Shown piece after piece: positions 26,407-35,454 of a stretch of 64,000 nt of DNA. The stretch lies in assembly GCF_007672725.1 (NCBI RefSeq), contig NZ_VDTC01000001.1, positions 527,082 through 591,081 of the forward strand, in the 5' to 3' direction. This DNA comes from Corynebacterium aurimucosum ATCC 700975. Its GTDB lineage: Bacteria; Actinomycetota; Actinomycetes; Mycobacteriales; Mycobacteriaceae. The first letter of the stretch is position 1, and every line of letters starts with the position of its first letter. A program made the position numbers and the translations under genes. Below the pieces are notes generated by a model. The model was not told the DNA's origin, did not search any database, and saw nothing but the letters and a program-made list of their open reading frames with translations.

Positions 26407-26530
26407 CGTTAGCGCGTTAAACCCTGAATACGCATTTTACTAGGGCAAACAAGATACCCGCTAACGCAAAACCCAAACCCGCTAACGCAAGCGATTTTTC
26501 ACACCCCCTAAGCGATACTCGCTAACGCAA
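26407..26530. repeat. Short CGCTAACGCAA repeats
   Basis: CGCTAACGCAA occurs at 26459, 26480 and 26520, and the core in reverse (CGTTAGCG) at 26407-26414 within a small palindrome. All lie within 125 bp between the ClbS-type gene and tRNA-Thr. Spacings are 21 and 40 bp. Possibly binding sites or an integrase arm-type region; no gene is present. Confidence 0.65.
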
Positions 26531-26559
26531 AAGGGTACTTATCAAATCCGACGTCTAAG

Positions 26560-26635
26560 TGGAGCCGCCTGCGAGAATCGAACTCGCGACCTTCTCATTA
26601 CGAGTGAGATGCTCTACCGACTGAGCTAAGGCGGC
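26560..26635 (-). tRNA. tRNA-Thr (anticodon CGT)
   Basis: On the minus strand the cloverleaf runs GCCGCCT...AGGCGGC with D-arm TTAGCTCAGTCGGTAGAGCA, anticodon stem CTCAC... with loop CTCGTAA (anticodon CGT), T-arm GTTCGAT and an encoded CCA at 26562-26560. The accessory patch at 24.0-26.5 kb adjoins its 3' end, a common integration target. Confidence 0.95.
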
Positions 26636-26737
26636 ACGATGCAGTGTGTATATGCACCGCCTGAGAGTTTAGCCTAGGCCTGGGCTGATAAAGAAATCGG
26701 GCTATCACCTGTAGTGTGCACGCAGCACACGTGCTGG

Positions 26738-27946
26738 TTAGCGCGCGCCACAGGCCAGGCGCAGGCGGCCCACCATGCCGTCGAAAGCCACCTGCGGGGT
26801 GACGTTCTGCGGCAGCTGCTCGCGGCAGGTGCGGATAGCGGACTGGGCGGCCAGCAAGCCGTCTTCGCTCACGCGCTGGGCAAGTTCGCCCGCCAGGCCC
26901 GCGAAGTCCGGGTGGGTCATCTCCACCTCAGCGCCGACTTTCAGCATGAGTGCATCGCGGTAAATACCGGCGAGATCCACGAGGGCGATGTCGAGGCCAT
27001 CGGAGATGCGTCGTTTAGCGCGCTTCTTGTGAAGCTCCTCCATGTCCTTCAGGGCACTGCGGGCGTCGCGTTGCGCCTTGGTCGCGCCCTTGCCCTTGGC
27101 GCCGACGCCGAAGGATTGTTCAATCTTGGAGCGCTCCGCCTCCTCCGCCGCCGCGTGGGAGTCCTTGGCTTCCTTCTCAATGAACTTCAGCAGCGCTGTG
27201 ACGGATTGAAAGGCCTGGGAGCCGTGGAAGACGTCTTCAGCCAGGTTGATGGCCATGGCGCGGCGCTTCTGCGCGGCGGGCTCGTTGACCAGGTGTCGCG
27301 CACGGCCCACGTGGCGCAGGGTGGTCACGGCGGCCAGGCGCGCGTCATCCTCGCTAGCGCCTTCGGCGACGAGCTGCTTGACGACGCCCTCCACACTCGG
27401 CGCCGGAATATAAAGGTGACGGCAGCGCGAGCGCAGCGTGACCGAGAAGTCCTCCGGGTCCTCCGAGGGCGCCACCATGATGATGACGGTGCGCTCCGGG
27501 GGCTCCTCCACGGTTTTGAGCAACGCGTTGGCGGCCTCATTGCGCAGGCGATCGGCCTTGTTGAAGATGACCACGCGCCACGGCGCCACGCTCGGCAGGC
27601 TGGCCGCGCGCCCGATGACGTCACGGGCCTCGCCCACGGTGATGAACTGCTCCTGCGGATCCACATAGACCAAGTCGGTGTGCTCTTGATTGTCCAGGAC
27701 GCTTTGGCAGGAGGGGCAGCGCCCGCAGCCGGGGTTGCCGTTCTCATCGGCGGACGTGCACATGAGCGCCGCCGCAAAGCACTGCGCGGCCAGCGAACGG
27801 CCGGCACCGGGAGGGCCGGTAAAAAGCCAGGAATGGCTCATCGCCCGCGAGTCGCCCTCACCCCGCGCCGCGCGGGCAGCACTGAGGATGGTGTGGGCGA
27901 CGGAGGGGGCGTCGGCAAGCCTTTCTGCAACGCTTGATGTAATCAC
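26738..27946 (-). CDS. holB: DNA polymerase III delta' subunit
   Basis: Clamp-loader ATPase-fold subunit. AAA+ Walker A is degenerate, GPPGAGRS, as usual in delta'-type proteins. A four-cysteine zinc module (CTSADENGNPGCGRCPSC) follows, then ITVGEARDVIGRA and VVIFNKADRLRNEAANALLK with the SRC-like motif RSRC. The C-terminal helical collar domain completes about 402 aa. GTG at 27946 is preferred; the ATG at 27985 would run into the divergent cyaB start and adds residues with no family match. Confidence 0.9.
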   Translation of the reverse strand: MITSSVAERLADAPSVAHTILSAARAARGEGDSRAMSHSWLFTGPPGAGRSLAAQCFAAALMCTSADENGNPGCGRCPSCQSVLDNQEHTDLVYVDPQEQFITVGEARDVIGRAASLPSVAPWRVVIFNKADRLRNEAANALLKTVEEPPERTVIIMVAPSEDPEDFSVTLRSRCRHLYIPAPSVEGVVKQLVAEGASEDDARLAAVTTLRHVGRARHLVNEPAAQKRRAMAINLAEDVFHGSQAFQSVTALLKFIEKEAKDSHAAAEEAERSKIEQSFGVGAKGKGATKAQRDARSALKDMEELHKKRAKRRISDGLDIALVDLAGIYRDALMLKVGAEVEMTHPDFAGLAGELAQRVSEDGLLAAQSAIRTCREQLPQNVTPQVAFDGMVGRLRLACGAR

Positions 27947-27983
27947 TCGCCCTAGCCTACTGGGATAACTAAAGTGTGTAACC

Positions 27984-29516
27984 ATGAACAGACTGATGCG
28001 TGGCGCCCGCTGGTTATGGGGTACTCAATGGCCGATGTACGCCGCGCTCGTCCTTGGAGCCAACATCATCGGCGCCATTGCGATCATGACCTTCGTGGTC
28101 TTCTTTCTCCCCATGCCGGAGATCTCCGACTTCATCGCCCACACGCCCCACCTGTGGACCTACGGCACGCTGTTTGTGACCTTTGCGGTCATCATCGGCA
28201 TAGCGGTAACACTTCGACTGTTCAGGCCGGTGTTGGACTGGCAACGCAGCCCCGATGACCATGATCCCAACATGGTGCGCAACCTGGTCCTGCGCATCCC
28301 GCTCTACCAGGCCGGTGTGGCCGCGGGTGTGTGGCTACTGGGCATCATCTTGGCGGTGGTGCTGGCAGGCCAGCACTCGGCGCGGCTGGCCGTGGTAGTC
28401 GGTGTTTCTGCTGCATTGGCCGGCGGCCTCATCGTGCTGTTGACGTACTTGCAGGCGGAGCGCCTCGTGCGCCCCGTGGCTGCGGAGGCCGTGGCGCGGC
28501 GCTTTGAGGATTCCACCTTGGAGCCGCCGATTAAGTACCGCCTGCTTTCCACCTGGATGATGACCTCCGGCATCCCGCTCATTGGCATCGTGCTTGTCCT
28601 CATGGGCCAGCAGGCGGGTCTGTTTAGCCCTGAGACCTCAGACATCATGCCGGCTATCGTCGCGCTGACCGTTACCGCGCTGGGCACCGGGCTCATGGGA
28701 ACCATGTTCGCGATGATGAGCGTGGTCGATCCCATCATTGAGCTGCAAGACGCCATCAACCGCGTACGCCGCGGCGAGAGTGACGTCCAGGTGGACATCT
28801 ACGACGGCTCCGAGCTCGGCGTGCTTCAGGCCGGATTCAACGAAATGATGCGCGGCCTGCGTGAGCGCCAGCGCGTGCGCGATATCTTCGGCCGCTATGT
28901 CGGCGCCGAGGTGGCGCAGCGCGCCTTGGAGGAACGCCCGGAGCTGGGCGGCGAGGACCGCAAAGTGGCCGTGCTGTTTATCGACGTCATCGGTTCCACC
29001 ACCTTCGCCGTCAACCACACCCCGGAAGAAGTGGTGGAGGAGCTCAACAAGTTCTTTGAGCACGTCGTTGAGGTGGTGCACCGCAACAAGGGCATCATCA
29101 ACAAATTCCAGGGTGACGCCGCCCTGGCCGTCTTCGGTGCCCCGCTGACGGTCTACGACGCGAACTCCATGGCCCTGCAGGCCGCCCGCGAGCTGCGCCA
29201 GGAACTGCGCGGGCTGCGGCTACAGGCGGGCATCGGCGTAGCGGCGGGCCACGTGGTGGCTGGCCACATTGGTGGCGCGGACCGCTTCGAGTACACCGTC
29301 ATTGGTGATGCCGTCAACGAGGCCGCGCGTCTCACCGAGCTGGCCAAGGACACCCCGGGCCAGGTACTCACCAACTCCGCCACCCTGCGCGGCGCTAATG
29401 AGGCCGAGCAAGCGCGCTGGACGCTCATGAAGTCTATTGAGCTGCGCGGGCGCCGCCGCATGACGCAGCTGGCGCGCCCGATTCGCCCGACGTTGGCGGA
29501 ACGCGCTCTCGGATAA
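27984..29516 (+). CDS. cyaB: Membrane-bound class III adenylate cyclase with HAMP domain
   Basis: 510 aa. Six membrane helices (to about residue 250), a HAMP linker (DPIIELQDAINRVRRG...), then a class III cyclase domain. The two metal Asp are in VAVLFIDVIGST and FQGDAALAVFG; the substrate Lys is in NKFQGD; and the transition-state Asn and Arg are in VNEAARL. It makes cAMP, which in Corynebacterium acts on GlxR, encoded at 57 kb in this window. Domain order and the topA/holB neighbourhood match CyaB of C. glutamicum. Confidence 0.93.
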   Translation: MNRLMRGARWLWGTQWPMYAALVLGANIIGAIAIMTFVVFFLPMPEISDFIAHTPHLWTYGTLFVTFAVIIGIAVTLRLFRPVLDWQRSPDDHDPNMVRNLVLRIPLYQAGVAAGVWLLGIILAVVLAGQHSARLAVVVGVSAALAGGLIVLLTYLQAERLVRPVAAEAVARRFEDSTLEPPIKYRLLSTWMMTSGIPLIGIVLVLMGQQAGLFSPETSDIMPAIVALTVTALGTGLMGTMFAMMSVVDPIIELQDAINRVRRGESDVQVDIYDGSELGVLQAGFNEMMRGLRERQRVRDIFGRYVGAEVAQRALEERPELGGEDRKVAVLFIDVIGSTTFAVNHTPEEVVEELNKFFEHVVEVVHRNKGIINKFQGDAALAVFGAPLTVYDANSMALQAARELRQELRGLRLQAGIGVAAGHVVAGHIGGADRFEYTVIGDAVNEAARLTELAKDTPGQVLTNSATLRGANEAEQARWTLMKSIELRGRRRMTQLARPIRPTLAERALG

Positions 29517-29548
29517 ATAAGTTTTTGTGGTTCTGGTAGCTTGGGGCC

Positions 29549-30946
29549 ATGCCTCATCAGCCACACCAACCCCATCCGGCACGCCAGAATTCGAGTCCCC
29601 GCCTCCTCGTCCCCGACGTCGCCCGCGGCATGGCCCTGCTGGGCATTGCGCTGGCAAACGTTTGCACCGCGTGGATTATGAACAGCGGCGATGGCCCCGA
29701 TGCCTATTTCGGCGGCGTCGACTCCCTCGCGGACAAGATCTACGTGGTCTTTTCCGCCATGTTCGTGCATGTGCGTGGCCTGCCGATGTTCTCCACGCTT
29801 CTCGGCTTTGGCGTGGGGCTTATCGCGATGAGCTTGTGGCGACGCGGTTTCCCACTGCGGCGCGCGCAGGCCGTGTTGGCTAAGCGCTATGGATTTCTGG
29901 CTTTATTCGGTGCCCTCCACTGCCTCTTCCTCTTTTCCGGCGACATCATGCTGCTCTACGGCGCGATGGGCATGCTCATTGCGTTGCTGCTTACTTTAAC
30001 CGACAAGCTCCTGATGCGCGTGGCCTACGGGTTCTGTGCGCTACTGGTTGTGGCGGGCATCGGAATGGGCGTTGGGGCCGCGCTTGTCGATACGTCGGAG
30101 TTTGATCTCAGCGGCTTCACCGCCGCCGAATCCTACTGGGAGCTGCTGGGTGAACAAGCCATCATGGTCTGCGCCCAAGCTTTTTCCGTTCCACTGACGG
30201 GAGCCTTGGTCCTTCCGGTGATGCTCGTAGGTTTCGTGTGGGCGCGCCGCGGAACCTTGGCCGGGGGCCATCGGCGCGAGCTGTGGGCGTGGACCCTTTT
30301 GGCCCTAGCCATCATCCTCTTCCTCGGGCTGCCCTGGGGCTTGTCCACGATTGGGGTGCTGGACCCAGCGCTGGCAGAACCCCTCAACGCGGCGAATAGC
30401 TGCATCGGCATGCTCACCGGGCCGGGCATCGTGGCGGGGGCAACACTCGCCCTAGAACCCCTGCAGCGTCGTGGTGCGCGCCCATGGTTCCTTTGGCCGT
30501 TGATTGCGCTGGGTAAGCGTTCCATGACCGGCTACGTGCTGCAGTCCGTGTTCTTCCTGGCGCTGGTCTACCCCTTCACCCTCAACATTGGCCCCGAGTT
30601 CAGCGCCGCGGGCCAGGCAGCGTTGGCCGCCGGCGTGTGGCTGGCAACGCTTCTCATAGCCTGCGCGCTCGAGGCCGCAGGCAAGCCCGGCCCCTTCGAG
30701 TGGGTGCACCGCCGCTTGTCCTATGGCAAGACGATGCGCCCGGAATTAGGTGCTGCGCCTAACCGCGGCCCTTCCGCGCCAGCCCATCCACCAGCAGCAC
30801 CAGGCCTACCGTCTGTGCCGCCGACTGCGCCGCATCCAGGCCCCGGCCACGCAGGCCCGCATCCTGGCGCTGCTCAGCCGGGTTCAGGACCGTCAGCGCC
30901 TCAGAAGCCAGAAGCAGGTTGGCGCCGTGGCTCAGGCCCTGCGTAG
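29549..30946 (+). CDS. DUF418-family membrane protein with proline-rich tail
   Basis: 465 aa. The first 400 or so residues carry about ten membrane helices typical of the DUF418/YeiB family (DVARGMALLGIALAN at the start; GPFEWVHRRLSYGK at the family end). The final 65 residues are Pro/Gly/Ala-rich and lie antisense to the next gene, overlapping it by 188 bases. The tail may be a read-through after loss of a stop rather than a functional domain. ATG follows TAGCTTGGGG. Function of the family is unknown. Confidence 0.82.
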   Translation: MPHQPHQPHPARQNSSPRLLVPDVARGMALLGIALANVCTAWIMNSGDGPDAYFGGVDSLADKIYVVFSAMFVHVRGLPMFSTLLGFGVGLIAMSLWRRGFPLRRAQAVLAKRYGFLALFGALHCLFLFSGDIMLLYGAMGMLIALLLTLTDKLLMRVAYGFCALLVVAGIGMGVGAALVDTSEFDLSGFTAAESYWELLGEQAIMVCAQAFSVPLTGALVLPVMLVGFVWARRGTLAGGHRRELWAWTLLALAIILFLGLPWGLSTIGVLDPALAEPLNAANSCIGMLTGPGIVAGATLALEPLQRRGARPWFLWPLIALGKRSMTGYVLQSVFFLALVYPFTLNIGPEFSAAGQAALAAGVWLATLLIACALEAAGKPGPFEWVHRRLSYGKTMRPELGAAPNRGPSAPAHPPAAPGLPSVPPTAPHPGPGHAGPHPGAAQPGSGPSAPQKPEAGWRRGSGPA

Positions 30947-31466
30947 ATTCGGCAGCACGCAGGGCTGGGTCACCAGCTAGCGCGGAGAGCGCGGCCGCCG
31001 GGATTCCGGCCACAGCCGTGGCGAGGCGCTCACTTCGGGTGCGGGCTAGCGCAAGGCCCGCGGCCCACGCGCCAGCGCGCAGGCCCCAACCCAGTGCATC
31101 ATTGCGCGCACCGCGCAGCGCCCACGCGAAGGCAGCGTATTGCACGCTGACACACGTCACGCCGAACGTCGTTGGTGCGCCGCGCTTGGCGGCCTGGCCA
31201 AGCGAAGCGGCGACGAGCCCCACACGGGTCTCCGGTGCGCAGTCTGGGCGCAGGGCCAACAGCACGGGTACAGCGGCGGTAGTGACCGTGCCGAGCGCGC
31301 GCCAGTTAAACAGGCGTGACCAGACGGCAGTCTCCCCCGCGGCGAGCGCGCCGAGGGTGAAATGATCGCGGCCAGCAAAGGCCGGGCCCACCGCGCGCAG
31401 GAGAGCCTCGGTGCCTTCCTGGGTACGGTCCAGCATGTCGCGCGCGAAATTCTCCAGCGTGAGCAT
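30759..31466 (-). CDS. Conserved hypothetical Ala-rich membrane protein
   Basis: 235 aa with several hydrophobic segments (GTVTTAAVPVLLAL, VGLVAASLGQAAK, AGAWAAGLALA, QTVGLVLLVDGLA) separated by Arg-rich loops. It ends 7 bases before topA reads on and is co-directional downstream of it, so cotranscription is likely. The 3' end overlaps the tail of the convergent DUF418 gene. I recognise no named family; a role tied to topA is not implied. Confidence 0.65.
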   Translation of the reverse strand: MLTLENFARDMLDRTQEGTEALLRAVGPAFAGRDHFTLGALAAGETAVWSRLFNWRALGTVTTAAVPVLLALRPDCAPETRVGLVAASLGQAAKRGAPTTFGVTCVSVQYAAFAWALRGARNDALGWGLRAGAWAAGLALARTRSERLATAVAGIPAAALSALAGDPALRAAESTQGLSHGANLLLASEALTVLNPAEQRQDAGLRGRGLDAAQSAAQTVGLVLLVDGLARKGRG

Positions 31467-31473
31467 GGCCTAT

Positions 31474-34368
31474 CTACTTCCTGCGCGATCCGGCCTTGAC
31501 CACGTTCTTCGTGCCCGGCGAAGGCTTCTTCGTGGCCTTCTTGCTCGACTTCTTCGTAGCCTTCTTCGTCGACTTCTTCGCCCCACCGTTCGCGGCGTCC
31601 TTGGCGCGGCGCTCGGAGAGGAGCTCGTTCGCGCGGGCGTCGGTAAGCTGCTCCGGATCGTCACCACGGCGCAGCGAGGCATTCGTGGTGCCGTCGGTGA
31701 CGTACGGGCCAAAGCGGCCGTCCTTAACCGTCATCGGCTTGCCGGAGACGTCGTTGTCACCCAGCTGCTTAATCGGCGGCTGCGCGGCCGCGCGGCCGCG
31801 GCGCTTCGGCTCCGCGTAGATGCGGCGCGCCTCATCCAAGGTGATGGAGAAGATCTGCTCCTCCTTGGCCAAGGAACGGGAATCCTTGCCCTTCTTCAGG
31901 TACGGGCCGTAGCGGCCGTTCTGCGCGGTGATGACCTCGCCGTCCGAGGGGTCCACGCCCACCTCACGCGGCAGGCTCAGCAGCTTGAGCGCTTCCTCCA
32001 AGGTGACGCTGGACGGCTCCATCGAAGCAAAGAGCGAGGCAGTGCCCGGCTTCAGCTTCTCCTCAACGTACTCAGCAATGCGCTTTTCCTTCTGCTTCGC
32101 CGCGGTCTTGGTCTCCCAATTCTTGGCGCGCTTGCCCTCGGCCGCGCGCTGGGCGTCCTCCGCGGCGCGCTCCTCCTTGACGATCTCCTCGGCTTCGGCC
32201 TCGGCCTTCTCGCGCTCGTCGTCACGCACCTGCTCGGTCACGTACGGGCCGAAGCGACCCTCCTTGGCCACGATGGTGCGTCCGTTCTCCGGGTTCTGTC
32301 CCAGCTCGCGCCCGCCCTGCGGGGTGGCAAAGAGCTTCTCCGCCAAAGCCTCGTTGAGCTCATCCGGGGTGACCGTCTCCGAGAGGTTGGCGCGCTGGTA
32401 CTCCACCGTGCCGTCCTCGTTGGTGCCCACGGCGCGCTCGATATACGGACCGTAGCGGCCCACGCGCACGAAGACATCGCGGCCTTCCGCGTCGGTGTAC
32501 AGGCGCAGGGAGTTGACCTGGCGGGCATCGATGGCCTCCAGGTTGATGTCCACCAAGGACTTCAGGCCGCCGTGGCGAGCAATAGATGCGGCCTTGCGCT
32601 CGCCGGCCTCCGTGTTGCCGAAGTAGAAGTTATTCAGCCAATCCGTGCCGTTCTCCGAACCGGCGGCAATGGCATCGAGCTCATCCTCCATGGAGGAGGT
32701 GAAGTCATAATCCACCAGCTCAGTGAAGTTATTCTCCAACAGGCCCACCACCGCGAAGGCAACCCACGAGGGCACCAGCGCGTTGCCGCGGGAGAGCACG
32801 TAGCCGCGGTCCTGGATGGTCTTGATGATGGAGGCGTACGTCGACGGGCGCCCGATGCCCAGGTCTTCCATCTTCTTGACCAGGCTGGCTTCGGTATAGC
32901 GCGCCGGCGGGTTGGTGGAGTGGCCGTCGGCCGTGACCGCAGCGGTCTTCAGCGTGTCGCCCTCGTTGAGGTGCGGCAGGCGCGACTCTTCCTTCGAGCC
33001 CTTCGCCGCCACATCCTCGTAGGCCTTAAGGAAGCCCGGGAAGGTAATCGTGCGGCCGGTCGCGGAGAAGTCGGCGTCATGACCACCAGCGCTCACGGCC
33101 GCGGTCACCTTCATCGAGGTTCCCTTGGCATCGGCCATCTGGGAGGCCACGGTGCGTTTCCAGATTAGCTCGTAGAGCTTGTATTCCTCGGCGTCGAGCT
33201 GCCCGGCTAGCTGGCCCGGGGTGGCAAAACGCTCGCCGGCGGGGCGGATGGCCTCGTGGGCCTCCTGGGAGTTCTTCACCTTGCGGTCATAGGTACGCGG
33301 TCCGTCGGCCACGAACTCCGCGCCGAAGATGGAGGAGGCAGCCTCACGCGCAGCATCCAGGCCCTGCTTGGACAGGGAGGTCGAGTCGGTACGCATATAG
33401 GTGATGTGACCGTTCTCGTAGAGGCGCTGCGCAATGCGCATCGTGCGCTCCGAGGTGTAGTGCAGGCGCCGGCCGGCCTCCTGCTGCAGCGTCGACGTCA
33501 TAAACGGCGCGGAAGGCTTGCGCGAATAAGGCTTGTGCTCGACACTAGCCACGGTCATGGTGGAGCCCTCCAGCGCGCTGGCCAGCTGCTCCGCCTGGGC
33601 CTGCTTGACGACGACCACCTCGTCGCTCTTCAGCTGACCCCTATCGTTGAAGTCGCGGCCCGCGGCCACGCGCTTGCCATCGAGGGCACTCAGGCGCGCA
33701 TCGAAATCCGGCGTGGATTTCAGCGTTGCCGTGAGATCCCAGTACTCGGCGGGGATGAATGCCATGCGCTCGCGCTCGCGCTCGACGATGACGCGGGTAG
33801 CTACCGACTGCACGCGGCCAGCCGATAGGCGCGGCATGACCTTCTTCCACAGCACCGGGGAGACCTCGTAGCCGTAGAGGCGGTCCAGGATGCGGCGGGT
33901 TTCCTGGGCGTCGATGAGGTTTTCATCGAGTTCACGGGTGTTTTCCGCGGCCTCCAGGATGGCGGACTTGGTGATCTCGTTGAAGACCATTCGGCGCACC
34001 GGCACCTTGGGCTTGAGTACTTCCAGCAGGTGCCAGGCAATGGCCTCGCCCTCGCGGTCGGGGTCTGTTGCGAGGTAGAGCTGGTCGCACTGCTTCAGCT
34101 TGGCCTTGAGGTCAGCGACCTTCTTCTTCTTGTCCTGGCTGATGACGTACAGCGGGGTGAAGTTATCCTCCGGGTTAACACCGAGGCGCGCCCAGGATTC
34201 CTTCTTATATTTGGCGGGGACGTCGGCGGCGCCGCGGGGAAGGTCCCGGATGTGGCCGACGGAGGCCTCAACAATGTACTTATCGCCGAGGTAAGGCTGA
34301 ATCTTCTTCGCCTTGGTTGCTGACTCGACGATGACCAGGGTCTTCCCCGGGCCGGTAGCTTCTGCCAC
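31474..34368 (-). CDS. topA: DNA topoisomerase I
   Basis: Type IA topoisomerase that relaxes negative supercoils. Toprim domain: VIVESATKAKKI and ATDPDREGEAIAWHL. The active-site Tyr is in ITYMRTDSTSLS. Four C-terminal repeat modules are marked by GRYGPYI, GRFGPYVTE, GRYGPYLKK and GRFGPYVTD, without zinc fingers, and a Lys-rich tail follows, as in actinobacterial TopA. The GTG at 34368 (reading VAEATGPGKTLV) fits the C. glutamicum-type N-terminus; an ATG at 34410 would add 14 residues. Confidence 0.95.
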   Translation of the reverse strand: MAEATGPGKTLVIVESATKAKKIQPYLGDKYIVEASVGHIRDLPRGAADVPAKYKKESWARLGVNPEDNFTPLYVISQDKKKKVADLKAKLKQCDQLYLATDPDREGEAIAWHLLEVLKPKVPVRRMVFNEITKSAILEAAENTRELDENLIDAQETRRILDRLYGYEVSPVLWKKVMPRLSAGRVQSVATRVIVERERERMAFIPAEYWDLTATLKSTPDFDARLSALDGKRVAAGRDFNDRGQLKSDEVVVVKQAQAEQLASALEGSTMTVASVEHKPYSRKPSAPFMTSTLQQEAGRRLHYTSERTMRIAQRLYENGHITYMRTDSTSLSKQGLDAAREAASSIFGAEFVADGPRTYDRKVKNSQEAHEAIRPAGERFATPGQLAGQLDAEEYKLYELIWKRTVASQMADAKGTSMKVTAAVSAGGHDADFSATGRTITFPGFLKAYEDVAAKGSKEESRLPHLNEGDTLKTAAVTADGHSTNPPARYTEASLVKKMEDLGIGRPSTYASIIKTIQDRGYVLSRGNALVPSWVAFAVVGLLENNFTELVDYDFTSSMEDELDAIAAGSENGTDWLNNFYFGNTEAGERKAASIARHGGLKSLVDINLEAIDARQVNSLRLYTDAEGRDVFVRVGRYGPYIERAVGTNEDGTVEYQRANLSETVTPDELNEALAEKLFATPQGGRELGQNPENGRTIVAKEGRFGPYVTEQVRDDEREKAEAEAEEIVKEERAAEDAQRAAEGKRAKNWETKTAAKQKEKRIAEYVEEKLKPGTASLFASMEPSSVTLEEALKLLSLPREVGVDPSDGEVITAQNGRYGPYLKKGKDSRSLAKEEQIFSITLDEARRIYAEPKRRGRAAAQPPIKQLGDNDVSGKPMTVKDGRFGPYVTDGTTNASLRRGDDPEQLTDARANELLSERRAKDAANGGAKKSTKKATKKSSKKATKKPSPGTKNVVKAGSRRK

Positions 34369-34459
34369 TTCGACTTCATCCCTTCCGATGGCTAGTCCTC
34401 TGCTGGGCAATTGCCCCTAGAGTACACAGATAGAGGCTTACTCTAGTTATTCAGGCCAG

Positions 34460-34489
34460 TTCACGTCCACACAACCGGGGGTCTATACT
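34460..34489 (+). promoter_or_regulatory. Promoter candidate for the DedA gene
   Basis: TTCACG (34460-34465), 18-bp spacer, TATACT (34484-34489), 44 bases before the GTG start. Confidence 0.45.
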
Positions 34490-34533
34490 GGCCGTCCGAG
34501 GATTCGCCTCACAGCACACAACTGGGAGACAGC

Positions 34534-35163
34534 GTGATTGCGTCTATTACTGCATGGTTCGAGGTCATCATGGCCACACAGTGGATTTATCCGCTGGTGG
34601 GTTCACTGATTTTCCTCGACTGCTTCTTCCCCGTTTTGCCTTCGGAGGTTCCCCTCAACATGGTGGGCGCCTGGTCTGGCTCCCAAGGTTTTCCCCATCT
34701 TCCCACCATGTTTTTCGTCGCCATGGTTGCCGCAATTTTGGGGGATAACTTGTGCTTCCTCCTGGGAACGCGGCTCATCGCCCTTATTAATAGAGCCCAA
34801 AAGGGAACGAAGGCTTATGACGCCTTAACGTGGGTCAAGCGTAATATTCGGCGCAGCGGCGGCGCGGCCATCATCATCGCGCGCTTCATCCCCTCGGCCC
34901 GCCTGTTTATGACGATTCTGCTGGGCTCCATGCGCTACCCCTGGCCGTTGTTTTTCTTCTTCGACACCTTCGGTGTTCTGTTGTGGGTGGCGCAGGCGCT
35001 AGCCATTGGCTACCTCGGCGGCGTGGCCTTCTCCGGCTCACCCGCGATAGCCATGCTCATTTCCATCATCGCCGCCGTCATCATCGGCTTCGGCCTGCAA
35101 AAGGGGCAGAATAAGCTGCTGGAATGGTGGGATACCCGGCGCGGCTACGCCGAATCCCCCTAA
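34534..35163 (+). CDS. DedA-family membrane protein
   Basis: 209 aa. SNARE-associated/DedA fold with the re-entrant region and conserved [23 protein letters not shown] and the basic [19 protein letters not shown] motif. This family includes undecaprenyl-phosphate and phosphatidylethanolamine translocases and affects membrane homeostasis. GTG start with GGGAGAC upstream. The stop overlaps the stop of the convergent cold-shock gene by 4 bases. Confidence 0.9.
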   Translation: MIASITAWFEVIMATQWIYPLVGSLIFLDCFFPVLPSEVPLNMVGAWSGSQGFPHLPTMFFVAMVAAILGDNLCFLLGTRLIALINRAQKGTKAYDALTWVKRNIRRSGGAAIIIARFIPSARLFMTILLGSMRYPWPLFFFFDTFGVLLWVAQALAIGYLGGVAFSGSPAIAMLISIIAAVIIGFGLQKGQNKLLEWWDTRRGYAESP

Positions 35164-35363
35164 ACCACCTCGACGTTGGTGGCCTGCTGACCTTTAGTGT
35201 CTTCCCCAATCTCAAAGGAGACGCGCTGGTTATCTTCGAGGGTACGGAAGCCGGTTCCTTGGATTTCGGTGTAGTGCACGAAGATGTCGCCGGAGCCGTC
35301 CTCCTGCTCAATGAAGCCGTAGCCTTTTTCGGCGTTGAAGAACTTGACGGTACCGTATGCCAT
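35160..35363 (-). CDS. cspA: Cold-shock protein
   Basis: 67-aa single cold-shock domain with RNP1 (KGYGFIEQ) and RNP2 (DIFVHYTEI). RNA chaperone. GCAAAGGACAAC lies just before the ATG. It is transcribed away from the helicase gene. Confidence 0.95.
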   Translation of the reverse strand: MAYGTVKFFNAEKGYGFIEQEDGSGDIFVHYTEIQGTGFRTLEDNQRVSFEIGEDTKGQQATNVEVV

Positions 35364-35454
35364 GATGAGTTGTCCTTTGCGGAAATAAAGTAGTGCAAAC
35401 TAGTGCACTAGTGTGCCACGTTTGGGCACCTACAGCAGATTAGTGGAGGCAAGC

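Noticed and set aside
26407..26530. CRISPR array
   Set aside because: The repeats are 11 bp with uneven 21- and 40-bp spacing, and there are no cas genes in the window.
26714..27937. 407-codon plus-strand ORF over holB
   Set aside because: Antisense shadow; holB shows clear clamp-loader motifs.
31411..33168. 585-codon plus-strand ORF inside topA
   Set aside because: Antisense to topA and without any recognisable domain.
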